Part shown: positions 18,656 to 27,073 of the stretch, in pieces | Position numbering within the stretch: the stretch's first letter is position 1 | Layout of the letters: each line of letters starts with the position of its first letter | Assembly: GCF_016587435.1 (NCBI RefSeq) | Contig: NZ_BNJJ01000015.1 | Span: 171,112-235,111, forward strand | DNA: 64,000 nt | Origin: Dictyobacter formicarum | GTDB lineage: Bacteria; Chloroflexota; Ktedonobacteria; Ktedonobacterales; Ktedonobacteraceae | Direction of reading: 5' to 3' | Notes under the pieces: generated by a model | The model's database searches: none | What the model saw: only the letters and a program-made list of their open reading frames with translations | What the model was told of the DNA's origin: nothing | Program-made: the position numbers and the translations under genes

Positions 18656-18765
18656 CGCCATAACCTCCCGTGTTCAGATGGAAAAAACCATCAGCGTGTC
18701 CAGTCGTACATCAGCAGAGTCACGGCCACTCACTCCGTGTGCTCATCAAGAATGGGATGAGCCCT

Positions 18766-18802
18766 GTGCCTCCTGTTCCTGAGCAAGGAGGCACGCGTTT
18801 TT
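18766..18802 (+). terminator. Rho-independent terminator-like hairpin
   Basis: GTGCCTCC (18766-18773) and GGAGGCAC (18787-18794) form an 8-bp stem with a 13-nt loop, followed by GCG and five T. No plus-strand gene ends just upstream, so it may be a relic or terminate an unannotated transcript. Confidence 0.4.
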
Positions 18803-19248
18803 CGTGCGGCTACGCTGCATGCCAGCAGTTGATCAACAACGACGTCGCACCTCCATGGCCATGACCCCTCTTCTGCCAGGTTGTGTCACCGGGCCTGATG
18901 CACGTCTCACCGTGCCAATTGCCACAAAGCTACAAACCCGGAGGAGAGAGGAAGGGAGTCTCATCTTCCATACGCAGCGCATGTTTTGCCTGGAGACCCT
19001 GGACCCTGCTTTCACTACCGGTAGTTTGTGGACTCAGGATTTTGTCTCGTTTTAAACCCATCACGTACTGATCATCTGAGCTCAAATTGCTCAGGATAGG
19101 CGCCTGAGATCAGTTGCGATTTCCCGAGTTCACAAATTACCGTTACAGCGGTATTTGAAAGCCTTGAGCCATCACAAGGAGAAGACGAGGGCTCTTTCTA
19201 AAGATATATTTCGTCCTGTTCTTTCCAAACTTAAGAGCTCAATTTTTG
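18803..19248. other. Intergenic stretch without a supported gene
   Basis: Short frames only, none with family resemblance. It ends at the left repeat of the next IS6-family element. Confidence 0.45.
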
Positions 19249-20244
19249 GAAGCGTCAGAACTGAGAACAATGAGAGGAGAAATCGCTCTTGTGGTACACT
19301 GATGATCATTGATCATGAAGAACATGCACACATCGTTATGAGGAGGGAAGCATGAACTGCCCACACTGCACATCCCCTGTAACGAAAGAACAACGCAAGA
19401 CCACCGTGCTCGGCTATCGAACGTTCCGATGTTCGGCGTGCCGATGCACCTTCAACGAGCGGACTGGGACCCCTTTCAATTATCTCGAATACCCCACCGA
19501 TATTATCCTCCTCGTCGTTGTATGGCGGCTACGGTACAAGTTGAGCTTGCGTGATCTCGCTGAAATGTTTTTAGAACGCGGCTTTGTGTTTACTCATGAA
19601 GCTGTTCGAGACTGGGAAGCTCGTTTTGCTCCCTTGCTTGCTGAGCACCTGCGCGCTAAGCGACGTGGACAAGCGGGAACATCGTGGTACGTTGACGAAA
19701 CCTACGTGAAAGTGCATGGAAAGTGGTGTTATCTGTATCGTGCGATTGATCGAGATGGCAATCTGGTCGATTCACGTCTGAGTGAGAAGCGAGATATGGA
19801 GGCGGCAAAGCGGTTCTTCAGCCAGGCTGTGGCAACTGTTGGTCACGCCCCAAAACGGGTGACGACCGATGGACATGACTCCTATCCACGTGCGGTTCAC
19901 GAGACGATTGGCAATGCGGTCGTGCACCGAACCAATGCCTATCTCAATAATCGGTTGGAGCAAGACCACTGTGGCATCAAACAACGGTACTATCCGATGC
20001 GCGGATTTGGGACATTTGAAGCAGCATCACGTTTCTGTTGTGCCTTTGACGGATTGCGGAATTATCTCCGTCCGCACCGCTTCATGGGAGAAACGATCTC
20101 ACTCTCCGAACGGCGACAGGTTTTCCTCAATCGGTTTGTTGCCTTACAAACCCTGCTACAAGCAGCCTCATAGCAAGAGACAAGCAGGAGCCAGCCTTCC
20201 GTAGAACTTTGATACGTTTCTGTGTCCTCAGTTCTGACAGAACC
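19249..20244 (+). mobile_element. IS6-like insertion sequence with a zinc-ribbon transposase (~1.0 kb)
   Basis: GGAAGCGTCAGAACTGAG at 19249 and, inverted from 20244, GGTTCTGTCAGAACTGAG share the 12-bp core GTCAGAACTGAG. They bracket the transposase at 19352-20173. Its right end abuts a truncated ISL3 gene on the opposite strand, whose frame is cut exactly here. The first positions of the left repeat differ from the right one, so the left end may be slightly degenerate. Confidence 0.65.
19352..20173 (+). CDS. IS6-family-like DDE transposase with an N-terminal zinc ribbon
   Basis: A 273-residue protein with a GAGGAGGG ribosome site. The N-terminal CPHC...CSAC pairs form a zinc ribbon. A helix-turn-helix (YKLSLRDLAEMFLERGF, THEAVRDWEARFA) and the DDE core follow: Asp in WYVDETYVKVHGKW, Asp in VTTDGHDSYPRAV, Glu in NNRLEQDHCGIKQRY. 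The family usually makes cointegrates. All catalytic residues and the C-terminus are intact, so it is potentially active. Confidence 0.9.
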   Translation: MNCPHCTSPVTKEQRKTTVLGYRTFRCSACRCTFNERTGTPFNYLEYPTDIILLVVVWRLRYKLSLRDLAEMFLERGFVFTHEAVRDWEARFAPLLAEHLRAKRRGQAGTSWYVDETYVKVHGKWCYLYRAIDRDGNLVDSRLSEKRDMEAAKRFFSQAVATVGHAPKRVTTDGHDSYPRAVHETIGNAVVHRTNAYLNNRLEQDHCGIKQRYYPMRGFGTFEAASRFCCAFDGLRNYLRPHRFMGETISLSERRQVFLNRFVALQTLLQAAS

Positions 20245-20630
20245 CCTAAACGAGCAGCGAGCCGGGTCACCCCTTTGCCACAGGTCGCTAGGCCGATGGA
20301 TTGCAGCGCCTGACACAGTCGGAGGGTCATTCGCGCCCACGGCTTAACAAACTGAGGTATCCGTTCGGTAAAGACTTTGCGCGAGCACAGAGCATTGCTG
20401 CAGAAGAATTTCCTCATAGTAAGGGACAGCTGGACCTGGCGCCCGCAGCAGGAAACATCTCGTAAACTTCGGCGGTAGAAGCTATGAATCGACGACGATA
20501 CTTCAGAACAAAGAGGACAACGAGACGTCGGATGCGTGGCGATCACTGCAATGAGCAGGCCAGTTTCGGTGATCTGAATTTGATCGATGAGCATCCCTTT
20601 GGGCAGCAGTAGAAATGGGGACCCTTCCAT
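20245..20630 (-). pseudogene. N-terminal fragment of an ISL3-family transposase
   Basis: From the ATG at 20630 (MEGSPFLLLPKGM) the protein shows the ISL3 N-terminal domain: the zinc-ribbon CPLC, then a CCGRQVQLSLTMRKFFC block, and RKVFTERIPQFVKPWARMT, then LRLCQALQSIGLATCGKGVT and RLAARLGV. Similarity stops exactly at the IS6-like right end at 20244, and the frame then runs into IS6 sequence. The catalytic DDE region is missing. It is not continued on the far side of the IS6-like element. Confidence 0.75.
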
Positions 20631-20888
20631 CGTAACCTCGCTTCTCAAGCAAAACCGCACTCCAGAGGTTTCTAATGAAAGGGAGTATATCATTTTTTCT
20701 TACTTTACGGCAAAAAGGAGCAAACGAGCTGATTCACCAAATCCGGCCATGAGCCGTAATTTGGCAGTGATGTCCTCAGTGAGTTGCTGCTGTGTGAACG
20801 GGAACTCGGCTGAAAAGGTATGCTGGTTTTGGATGTAGGTCAGGATGGTTGAGAATTCCTGTGGAGAAGGTGGTAGTAAGCGTGTAGA

Positions 20889-20931
20889 GTTGAGCAGCTT
20901 TTAAGGTGAAGAGTGAGTAATCAGCACGGAG
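20889..20931 (-). repeat. ~43-bp repeat, copy A (inverted relative to 24365-24407)
   Basis: The reverse complement aligns with 24365-24407 over CGTGCTGATT.CTCACTC and TTCACCT.AAAAGCTGCTCA with about five mismatches. Weaker similarity extends into 21705-21758, the sequence that was contiguous with 24365 before the IS701-like insertion. It is an old inverted duplication of unknown origin. Confidence 0.5.
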
Positions 20932-21096
20932 AGTAAGCAGCTCTGCTATTGACAACCAAAGAAGCCGCCTCTGGAGCGGATCACGGCACTCGACTGATGT
21001 AAATTCACGGCAAAATGGTTCGCCTCGTATCTCGCATCTTTTCAGCGAAAAGATGCGAGATACGAGCAAATGAACCGGCAAATCGAGTTTTATTTA

Positions 21097-21510
21097 CTAC
21101 TTGCGTGTCAGTACGATAACCGGGATTTTGCGTGTGGTCTTCGCCTGGTACTCGGCGAAATTGGGCATAATAGCTGCCTGTTTGGCGTATAACTCATCCC
21201 GTTCCGCGCCTTCTACGACGGTGGCTCTGGCCTCAAAGGTTTCGGCTCCGACCTCAACAGTCACATCGGGATGGGCGACGACATTGTGATACCAATCAGG
21301 ATTGGTTGGTGTGCCGCCTTTGGAGGCGATGATGACTAGGCGCTCACCATCAGTTGTGTATGCCAGCGGGTTAATACGCTGCTTGCCGCTCTTCGCGCCC
21401 GTTGTGGTAAGGAGGAGCAGAGGCATTCCTTCAGTCTGTCCACCAACCTTGCCTTCGTTCGCACGAAATTTCTCTATAACTTGGCGATTCCAAGCCTCAA
21501 AATCGTTCAA
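21097..21510 (-). CDS. Deazaflavin (F420)-dependent nitroreductase family protein
   Basis: A 137-residue protein of the same family as the 15182 gene but closer to the actinobacterial short type: a starting helix NDFEAWNRQVIEKFRANEG, the cofactor block LLLTTTGAKSGKQRINPLAY, NPDWYHNVVAHPDVTVEVG, and a C-terminal RKIPVIVLTRK strand. Family members bind F420 in a split beta-barrel and reduce nitroaromatics, quinones or related compounds. It stands alone between IS remnants, so it may have been left behind from a larger cluster. A GGAGGAA ribosome site precedes the ATG. Confidence 0.85.
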   Translation of the reverse strand: MNDFEAWNRQVIEKFRANEGKVGGQTEGMPLLLLTTTGAKSGKQRINPLAYTTDGERLVIIASKGGTPTNPDWYHNVVAHPDVTVEVGAETFEARATVVEGAERDELYAKQAAIMPNFAEYQAKTTRKIPVIVLTRK

Positions 21511-21752
21511 TCATTCCTCCCTTTATTCATATCAATTGCATCAACAAAAATAGTTCACACGATGCTCATCACCCTCTCATCGCCAGCCAGCCCAACGGTT
21601 TTTGTCTCTCTTTTCGATAGATGAGCATCTTGCTAGTTATAAGTAAAAAGGATGAGAGAATATTCCCGAAAACCAGCGAATTTCCAAAAATGGTGCGTAA
21701 CAATCTGCCTCTGGAGCGCTTTCTCCCGCCGTCAATGGTTGAGTTGCTCTCT
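21511..21752. other. Intergenic stretch, no gene seen
   Basis: No supported coding sequence. Its right part (from about 21705) belongs to the old repeat split by the IS701-like element. Confidence 0.45.
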
Positions 21753-21896
21753 CTTCGTCACTACAGTCGCACTTGTTAACTCAGCAATAAGAACCAGAAA
21801 AGTATAAGAAAAGCAACAGCATTATCTTCTTCCAGATGTGGCAATCTATAGGTGTGAAACCTGAAATCAGATAGCGACATCTAAAAGGAGAAGAAG

Positions 21897-23264
21897 ATGA
21901 AGCGAAACAAGCATGCCACCTTCACCGGAACCAAGACGACCCCTGCCGATGTCTGTCGCTGGGTCCAACCCCTTTTTCGTCTGCATGAGCGCCTCGCCCA
22001 GCGCTTTGCCCGACCAGAGCCACATCGCCGGGTACTGGCCTACCTGCAAGGGATTTTGAGCGAAACATCCCGCAAAAATGGCTGGCAATTAGCTGAACAC
22101 GCCGGAGAAGCTCGTCCTGATGGCATGCAACGCCTGCTCTCGCAAGCCGTTTGGGACACCGATGGCGTACGTGATGATTTGCGTACGCATGTGCTTGAAC
22201 AACTGGGCTTGCAATCGCCTATCCTGGTCATCGACGAAAGCTGCTTTCCCAAGCGAGGCGAAAAATCAGCTGGCGTTGGCCTGCAGTATTGCGGAACCAC
22301 GGGCCGAGTCGAGAATTGCCAGGTCGGAGTCTTTCTCTCATATGTGACGGCCGAAGGACATACTCTGATTGATCGCGAACTGTATCTGCCCTTAGACTGG
22401 TGTGAGGATCGCGATCGGTGTCGAGCCGCAGGCATCCCGGACTCAGTTCGCTTCCAGACAAAGCCACAACTGGCTCAAAAGATGATCGAGCGGATTTTCC
22501 AGGCTCAGGTCCCCATTTCCTGGGTCGTGGCTGATACGGTCTACGGTGGCAATCTGGACCTGCGTATCTGGTTGGAAGCGCATGGGTATCCCTATGTGAT
22601 GGCTGTGGCTTGCAATGAACCTATCGGATTCCAGATACCGACCGGACGGAGACGCGAAGAGGCAGCATTGGTCGAAGCGTCCGTCCTTCACGATGGGGAT
22701 TGGCAGCACCTGTCAATGAGCGAAGGCACCAAAGGCCCCAGACTTTTCGACTGGGCCATCATCCCCATGCTGCACCAGTGGGAGGATGATGGAAAACATT
22801 GGTTGCTCATTCGTCGTAGCCTCGCTGATCCATCTGAGAAAGCGTACTACTTTGTCTTTGCCCCGCAAGGAACCACCCTGCCAGCAATGGTCAAGGCCAT
22901 TGGCGCCAGATGGCATGTTGAGGAACATTTTGAAAACGGCAAAGATCTCGGCATGGACCACTACGAAGTGCGGAGCTTCATCGGTTGGTACCGGCACATG
23001 ACACTCGTGCTGTTGGCTCTTGCTTATCTTGCAGGAATTTGCGCAACAGAGCGTTTCCCCACTGGTCATCCTACGACTTCTGCGTCTGCTACCCAACCTC
23101 CCGTACTTCCCTTGACCATTCCTGAAGTGCGCCATTTGCTCGCACGGCTCATCTGGCCTTTGCCTTCGTCCACACGCCGGGTGCTTGCCTGGTCGTGGTG
23201 GCGTCGTTGCCACCAAAGCACGGCGAGCTCTTACCACATCAAACGTCGTTTGAAGGCCGGCTAA
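21897..23264 (+). CDS. IS701-family transposase
   Basis: A 455-residue DDE transposase, with a ribosome site AAAAGGAG. The blocks are in the usual order: an N-terminal LQGILSETSRKNGWQLAE region, the first Asp in ILVIDESCFPKRGEKSAGVG, QYCGTTGRVENCQVGVFLSY, the second Asp in WVVADTVYGGN, and the catalytic Glu region RWHVEEHFENGKDLGMDHYE. The C-terminus ends in a basic KRRLKAG. The full set of catalytic residues and a normal length suggest a functional enzyme acting on the 19-bp ends at 21759 and 24364. Confidence 0.9.
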   Translation: MKRNKHATFTGTKTTPADVCRWVQPLFRLHERLAQRFARPEPHRRVLAYLQGILSETSRKNGWQLAEHAGEARPDGMQRLLSQAVWDTDGVRDDLRTHVLEQLGLQSPILVIDESCFPKRGEKSAGVGLQYCGTTGRVENCQVGVFLSYVTAEGHTLIDRELYLPLDWCEDRDRCRAAGIPDSVRFQTKPQLAQKMIERIFQAQVPISWVVADTVYGGNLDLRIWLEAHGYPYVMAVACNEPIGFQIPTGRRREEAALVEASVLHDGDWQHLSMSEGTKGPRLFDWAIIPMLHQWEDDGKHWLLIRRSLADPSEKAYYFVFAPQGTTLPAMVKAIGARWHVEEHFENGKDLGMDHYEVRSFIGWYRHMTLVLLALAYLAGICATERFPTGHPTTSASATQPPVLPLTIPEVRHLLARLIWPLPSSTRRVLAWSWWRRCHQSTASSYHIKRRLKAG

Positions 23265-23317
23265 TCCTGGCTGATTCCTACGCTCTTGGCTTTGCCCTGG
23301 CGCGTGTCATTTCCTAG

Positions 23318-23372
23318 ACACGCGCACAAATTTCCTGGAACTCCCGCACTTCCAGGAAATTTGTGCGCGTGT
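23318..23372 (+). terminator. Perfect 23-bp-stem hairpin between transposase and accessory gene
   Basis: 23318-23340 and 23350-23372 are perfectly complementary (ACACGCGCACAAATTTCCTG... with TTCCAGGAAATTTGTGCG...) around a 9-nt loop. There is no T-run. It lies between the two genes of the IS and 42 bp before the accessory ATG. Possible roles are termination, an RNA-stability element, a block to read-through, or a binding site for the accessory helix-turn-helix protein. Confidence 0.6.
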
Positions 23373-23413
23373 TGTCTCCCATTTGTTCTTTCCTCGAAAG
23401 GAGTTCTGAGCAT

Positions 23414-24304
23414 ATGACTCTTCTTCCTGTCGCAGACGGTGCTCGTCTGCTTGGCATTCATCCCAAGACGCTCCACCACTGGCTCAAAGAGGCCCATGTG
23501 CCCTTGTCCACCCATCCGACGGATGCACGAATTAAATGTGTGATGGAGGAACACCTGCAACAGGTAGCCAGTCTGCATGGCCGCCCACTCCAGGCATCTC
23601 GGCCGTTGGATGTAGCCTCTCCTCTTCTCGTCCCTTCTCAAGTGCAAGCCCTCTCAGCGCCTAAAAATGAAAGGGAACCGGCCTCCACCGCCTGCTCGTT
23701 GCCCCCCTCCCACATGCAGGAAGCGGACCAGATCCAAAGGCTGGCTTCCCTGGAAACCAAGGTGGTGACTCTTCAGGAGCAGATTGCCCAGCTCACGCTG
23801 GCGCTGCTCCAGGAGCGGGAGCGATCGGTCGAGCATCGTCTCACAGCCCTAGAATCCTTCCTGCAACCACTGGTGGGAACGCAGCTCTCCGCACTGTCGA
23901 TTCCTGGGGTTGAGCAAGAACCTCCTGGTCCACAGCCCGTACCGAGACCTCTGCATCCCGTTGAACAACGCGCTCGCTCTCGCATGCCTCCCCTGATCGA
24001 ATACAGCGCGCCGGGCACCTACGTGATCATCAGTTCGCAAGAAGGCGAGGTGCATCTGGAACCCAATTCGCGCGCGTGGTTTGACTGGTTGGCTACCCTT
24101 TCCTCCTTCCGTTTCGTTGGGCCTATGGGGCGCTTTACGGAGCATCGAGGATACAAGGATGGTCAACAGACGCGCTATTGGTCGGCTTCTCGTTGTGTCC
24201 GCCGTCATACCTACAAGCAGTATCTTGGCATGACGGAGAGCTTGACCATTGCCAACCTGGAGCGCACAGCTGCCAGGCTCCAATCTGACATCGAAGCGCG
24301 CTAG
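23414..24304 (+). CDS. IS-borne accessory protein: helix-turn-helix, coiled coil and MalT-shared C-terminal domain
   Basis: A 296-residue protein from the ATG at 23414 (ribosome site AGGAG). Residues 1-45 look like a MerR-type helix-turn-helix (PVADGARLLGIHPKTLHHWL). Residues ~115-155 form a coiled coil (LETKVVTLQEQIAQLTLALL). A Pro-rich linker leads to ~residues 215-296, SRAWFDWLATLSSFRFVG ... RYWSASR ... YKQYLGMTESLTIANLE. This last part is clearly homologous to the N-terminus of the MalT-type regulator at 40506 (GWFPWLDTIASFAF ... YWYAYNR ... MKRYLGRTADLTLTHLE). It is a captured Ktedonobacteria-type DNA-binding domain. It may regulate transposition or target choice. No function is established. 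Confidence 0.65.
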   Translation: MTLLPVADGARLLGIHPKTLHHWLKEAHVPLSTHPTDARIKCVMEEHLQQVASLHGRPLQASRPLDVASPLLVPSQVQALSAPKNEREPASTACSLPPSHMQEADQIQRLASLETKVVTLQEQIAQLTLALLQERERSVEHRLTALESFLQPLVGTQLSALSIPGVEQEPPGPQPVPRPLHPVEQRARSRMPPLIEYSAPGTYVIISSQEGEVHLEPNSRAWFDWLATLSSFRFVGPMGRFTEHRGYKDGQQTRYWSASRCVRRHTYKQYLGMTESLTIANLERTAARLQSDIEAR

Positions 24305-24418
24305 ATTGTCGCGCTCTTTGCTGTCAATGATCTCCTCTGATTCTCAACAAGTGCGACTGTAGTGCTTCGTGCTGATTGCTCACTCTTCACCTCAAAAGCT
24401 GCTCACTTGTCGGTTCTT

Positions 24419-24440
24419 CCCACGGGTTGTGCAACGAGTT
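24419..24440 (+). repeat. Dispersed CCCACG..TTGTGCAACGAG repeat, copy 3
   Basis: CCCACGGGTTGTGCAACGAG, forward orientation, 12 bp after the ~43-bp repeat copy B. Confidence 0.55.
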
Positions 24441-24557
24441 TTCCTCCAGCAGTCATCCCACGACGCGCGCGCAGAGAAATGGAGAGGAAATCGGCATCAG
24501 ACAGGGAAATGGCGGGCGGGCCGCCACCTCCCAATCTGATGAGCATTGCTTCTCTTG

Positions 24558-24914
24558 TCACCCCTCGGTGTAGGTAATCACCGGGCGGATCTCAACTGAG
24601 CCGAACATCGCATAGGGAATTTTCGCTGCCCAACCAACCGCCTCATCGAGGTTCTTGCAGTCGAGCAGAAAGTATCCGCCCAATTGCTCAGGCGTTTCGG
24701 CAAACGGGCCATCGGTGGTCATCGTCTCGCCGTTGCGGACACGCACCGTCGTCGCGTCGGTGACCGGGGAAAGTCCATCATTCGAAAGATACACCTGGGC
24801 CGCTTTCATTTCCGCTACCAGATCAAACCAGCCTTGCATTGCGGCTCGCGCTTCTTCAGGGGTATAGTTTGGCGGTTGAGACGTGTTTCCGTAAAGCAGT
24901 AGCATGTACTTCAT
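24558..24914 (-). CDS. YCII-related (DGPF-domain) protein
   Basis: A 118-residue protein starting at the ATG at 24914 (MKYMLLLYG), with AAAAGGAG upstream; the frame extends further 5' but without homology. It has the DGPF signature, TTDGPFAETPEQLGGYFLLD, and the ferredoxin-like YCII fold ending IPYAMFGSVEIRPV. These small proteins are typically encoded next to ECF sigma factors of the SigJ/ECF41-like and related groups, as here (divergent gene at 25281), and are suspected accessory or small-molecule-binding partners. The molecular role is not established. Confidence 0.9.
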   Translation of the reverse strand: MKYMLLLYGNTSQPPNYTPEEARAAMQGWFDLVAEMKAAQVYLSNDGLSPVTDATTVRVRNGETMTTDGPFAETPEQLGGYFLLDCKNLDEAVGWAAKIPYAMFGSVEIRPVITYTEG

Positions 24915-25194
24915 AATTTCTCCTTTTCCTAAAACCTGGACGTTCATGGCCCCAGTTTCGATCTTGATTGACCATATTGCCCACTCGATCTTCCACTTCG
25001 AACTGGTCTCCCGATGAGATCGGGGGAATTGCTCTTGTCACTCCTTTGATGGAAGACGAGGAAGGAAGGTGACCGACGGAGGAACCCGAGTGAGTGGCAG
25101 AGTCCGATGACGCCGATCCCAGATTCCGAAATGGTCATCGCCACTTCGATCGAGACGGTGTCGCTCACTCTCGTTCCATGAGAGCCTATTTCCC

Positions 25195-25256
25195 GGTCAC
25201 ATTGCGTGAATTTCTTCCGTCAATAAAGTGACGGAACACACTAAAGAAGTGTGACC
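25195..25256. promoter_or_regulatory. Nested inverted repeats upstream of the ECF sigma gene
   Basis: Inner arms TTCCGTCA (25215-25222) and TGACGGAA (25229-25236) sit around ATAAAG. Outer arms GGTCACA (25195-25201) and TGTGACC (25250-25256) enclose them. The block ends 24 bp before the sigma-factor start in the divergent YCII/ECF interval, so it is a candidate operator or leader structure. Confidence 0.5.
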
Positions 25257-25280
25257 GATGAGCGAAAGGGAAGATGAGGA

Positions 25281-26171
25281 ATGGACGAACACGACTGGTT
25301 GGCCGCACAATTTGAGGCACAACGTCCCCGCCTGTGGGCAGTGGCCTACCGCATGCTCGGCTCGCGTCCCGAAGCAGAGGACGCCGTGCAAGAGGGCTGG
25401 CTCCACCTCAGCCGTTCCGACACGAGCGGGATCGGGAATCTGCGCGGATGGCTGACGACCGTGGTTGCGCGAATCTGCCTGGACATGTTGCGCTCGCGCA
25501 CATCGCGCCGTGAGGAGCCCATCGGATTGGTTGCACCGGAACCTGGCGGAGAAAGGCAGGGCAGGATCGACCCTGAGGAAGAGATAGAGTTGGCCGACTC
25601 GGTCGGCCAGGCGCTACTGATCATCTTGGACACGCTTTCGCCCGCCGAGCGTCTGGCTTTCGTGCTGCACGATCTCTTTGACGTGCCTTTCAACGAGATT
25701 GCCCCCATTGTCGGGCGCTCAGAGACAGCGGCAAGGAAGCTGGCGAGCCGTGCACGCAGCCGAGTGCGGGAGGCCGGGAGAGGAAAAGAAGCGGATTATC
25801 CAGGAAGCCGAGCAGTGGTCGAAGCCTTCCTCAAGGCTTCGCGCGAGGGGGACTTCGACGCGCTGCTCGCGCTGCTGGATCCGGATGTGGTCCTGCGGGC
25901 CGACCATGCCGCCGTGTCTGGGGGCGCGCCAGGCGAAGTTCGCGGGGCAAGAGCCGTGGCCCGGCAGTTCTCCGGGCGCGCCAGGGGAGTACAACCAGCG
26001 CTGGTGAACGGAGCCGTGGGAGCTGTTGCCCAGCGTGGACAACAGATCCTCGTCTTCCATCTCACGATCGAGAGCGGCAAGATCGTCGAGATCACTATGG
26101 TCGCCGACCCCGAGCACCTTCGCCATCTCGATCTCGTGATCCTGGACTCAGGCGTCGAGCGGGCTCCCTAG
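25281..26171 (+). CDS. ECF RNA polymerase sigma factor with a SnoaL-like C-terminal domain (SigJ/ECF41-like)
   Basis: A 296-residue protein. Region 2: LWAVAYRMLGSRPEAEDAVQ, where the DAVQ block is the core-binding signature, then LRGWLTTVVARICLDMLRSR. Region 4: LSPAERLAFVLHDLFDVPFN and GRSETAARKLASRAR. From about residue 170 a SnoaL/NTF2-like domain follows (VVEAFLKASREGDFDALLAL, LDPDVVLRADHA). This domain, rather than a separate anti-sigma factor, controls activity in ECF41-type sigmas. The YCII neighbour is the usual genomic partner. Cytosolic; likely controls its own divergent locus. Confidence 0.9.
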   Translation: MDEHDWLAAQFEAQRPRLWAVAYRMLGSRPEAEDAVQEGWLHLSRSDTSGIGNLRGWLTTVVARICLDMLRSRTSRREEPIGLVAPEPGGERQGRIDPEEEIELADSVGQALLIILDTLSPAERLAFVLHDLFDVPFNEIAPIVGRSETAARKLASRARSRVREAGRGKEADYPGSRAVVEAFLKASREGDFDALLALLDPDVVLRADHAAVSGGAPGEVRGARAVARQFSGRARGVQPALVNGAVGAVAQRGQQILVFHLTIESGKIVEITMVADPEHLRHLDLVILDSGVERAP

Positions 26172-26363
26172 ACTGCTGAAAGGGCGCGAACCTAGCGCGC
26201 GTCTTGATTTGGGTGGGTGATGAAAGCTCTCGCTTGCCCAGGTTCGACATCTGTCCACTCCGGCTCTGCGCCGAGGTGACGTGAAACCACGCTGGGAAGG
26301 AGAAGCCATCATGTTAGCGTTAGCACGATGGCTTTGAACGTTGACTTTTGAACCTGTTAAATT

Positions 26364-26870
26364 TTGGTGGTCAGACCACTAGCGGACCACGCGTTTTCCA
26401 ACGTGCGCACCTGGGCGGAAATCCAGCAGGCCCACCAGACCTGGTGGACCAACTACAATCAAGAAGACCACTACGCCCATCGCGAGCGCCAGGACGGGCG
26501 GCACAGTCCATCCAAGGTGCTCCGTGGGGTGTTGGGGCGCACGTATCCGCCAGAGGTGCTCTCGCGGATCTTGTATGCCACGCAATTTACGCGCCATCTC
26601 GATCGGCATGGATATATCAAATTCAAGAACTGGCGGCTCTTCGGGGAAAATGGACTTGCCGGAGAAGAGGTGTCAGTGTGGGTCTACGATGGGACGCTCA
26701 AAATTGAGTACCAGACAACGGCCCTCTCGTTGTACTCGGTTCGCCTTTCCCCCGATCAACAGATCACAGAGGTCACGAATCCGCGTCGCCTGGAAACGCG
26801 TTTTCGCAGTCCCCAATTAGATTTGTGGCAGGTCTCTGACACGAATGGCTCCTGGCTCTGCGGCGTCTAG
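26364..26870 (+). pseudogene. C-terminal fragment of an IS481/IS3-like DDE transposase
   Basis: The frame includes DHAFSNVRTWAEIQQAHQTW and then YNQEDHYAHRERQDGRHSPS, a typical rve_3/Mu-transposase C-terminal pattern following the lost catalytic core. It ends with a beta-rich part (VSVWVYDGTLKIEYQTTALS). The N-terminal helix-turn-helix and DDE residues are missing upstream: the sequence between 26172 and 26363 has no matching frame. A truncated IS relic. Confidence 0.55.
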
Positions 26871-27073
26871 AGCCAGGTCCACGGAAGAGACGAAGCACGA
26901 TCGTTGCTCTGGCCGAGCAACTCGTCCTACCTGAATTTGGCGCGACCGGGTAGGGTATGACCCACAGCATAATGAGGAACCACATTTCCAGAGCCTCCCA
27001 AGGAACTTTCCCTTATTCACGTACGTCTTTCTCATCAAGAAGATATTTCTGATAAATGAGGAGGACCACACAG

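Larger units (their letters stand above)
21759..24364 (+). mobile_element. Complete IS701-like element with an accessory gene (2,606 bp)
   Basis: A perfect 19-bp terminal inverted repeat, CACTACAGTCGCACTTGTT, occupies 21759-21777 and, inverted, 24346-24364. CTTCGT flanks both ends (21753-21758 and 24365-24370), a 6-bp direct duplication of target DNA. Inside are the transposase (21897-23264), a strong hairpin (23318-23372) and a second gene (23414-24304). The element splits an older repeat whose halves rejoin cleanly when it is removed. Perfect ends and an intact transposase suggest recent activity. Confidence 0.85.

Noticed and set aside
18883..19071. Short plus-strand frames after the methyltransferase
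   Set aside because: Overlapping frames with no conserved pattern; only a terminator-like hairpin is supportable there.
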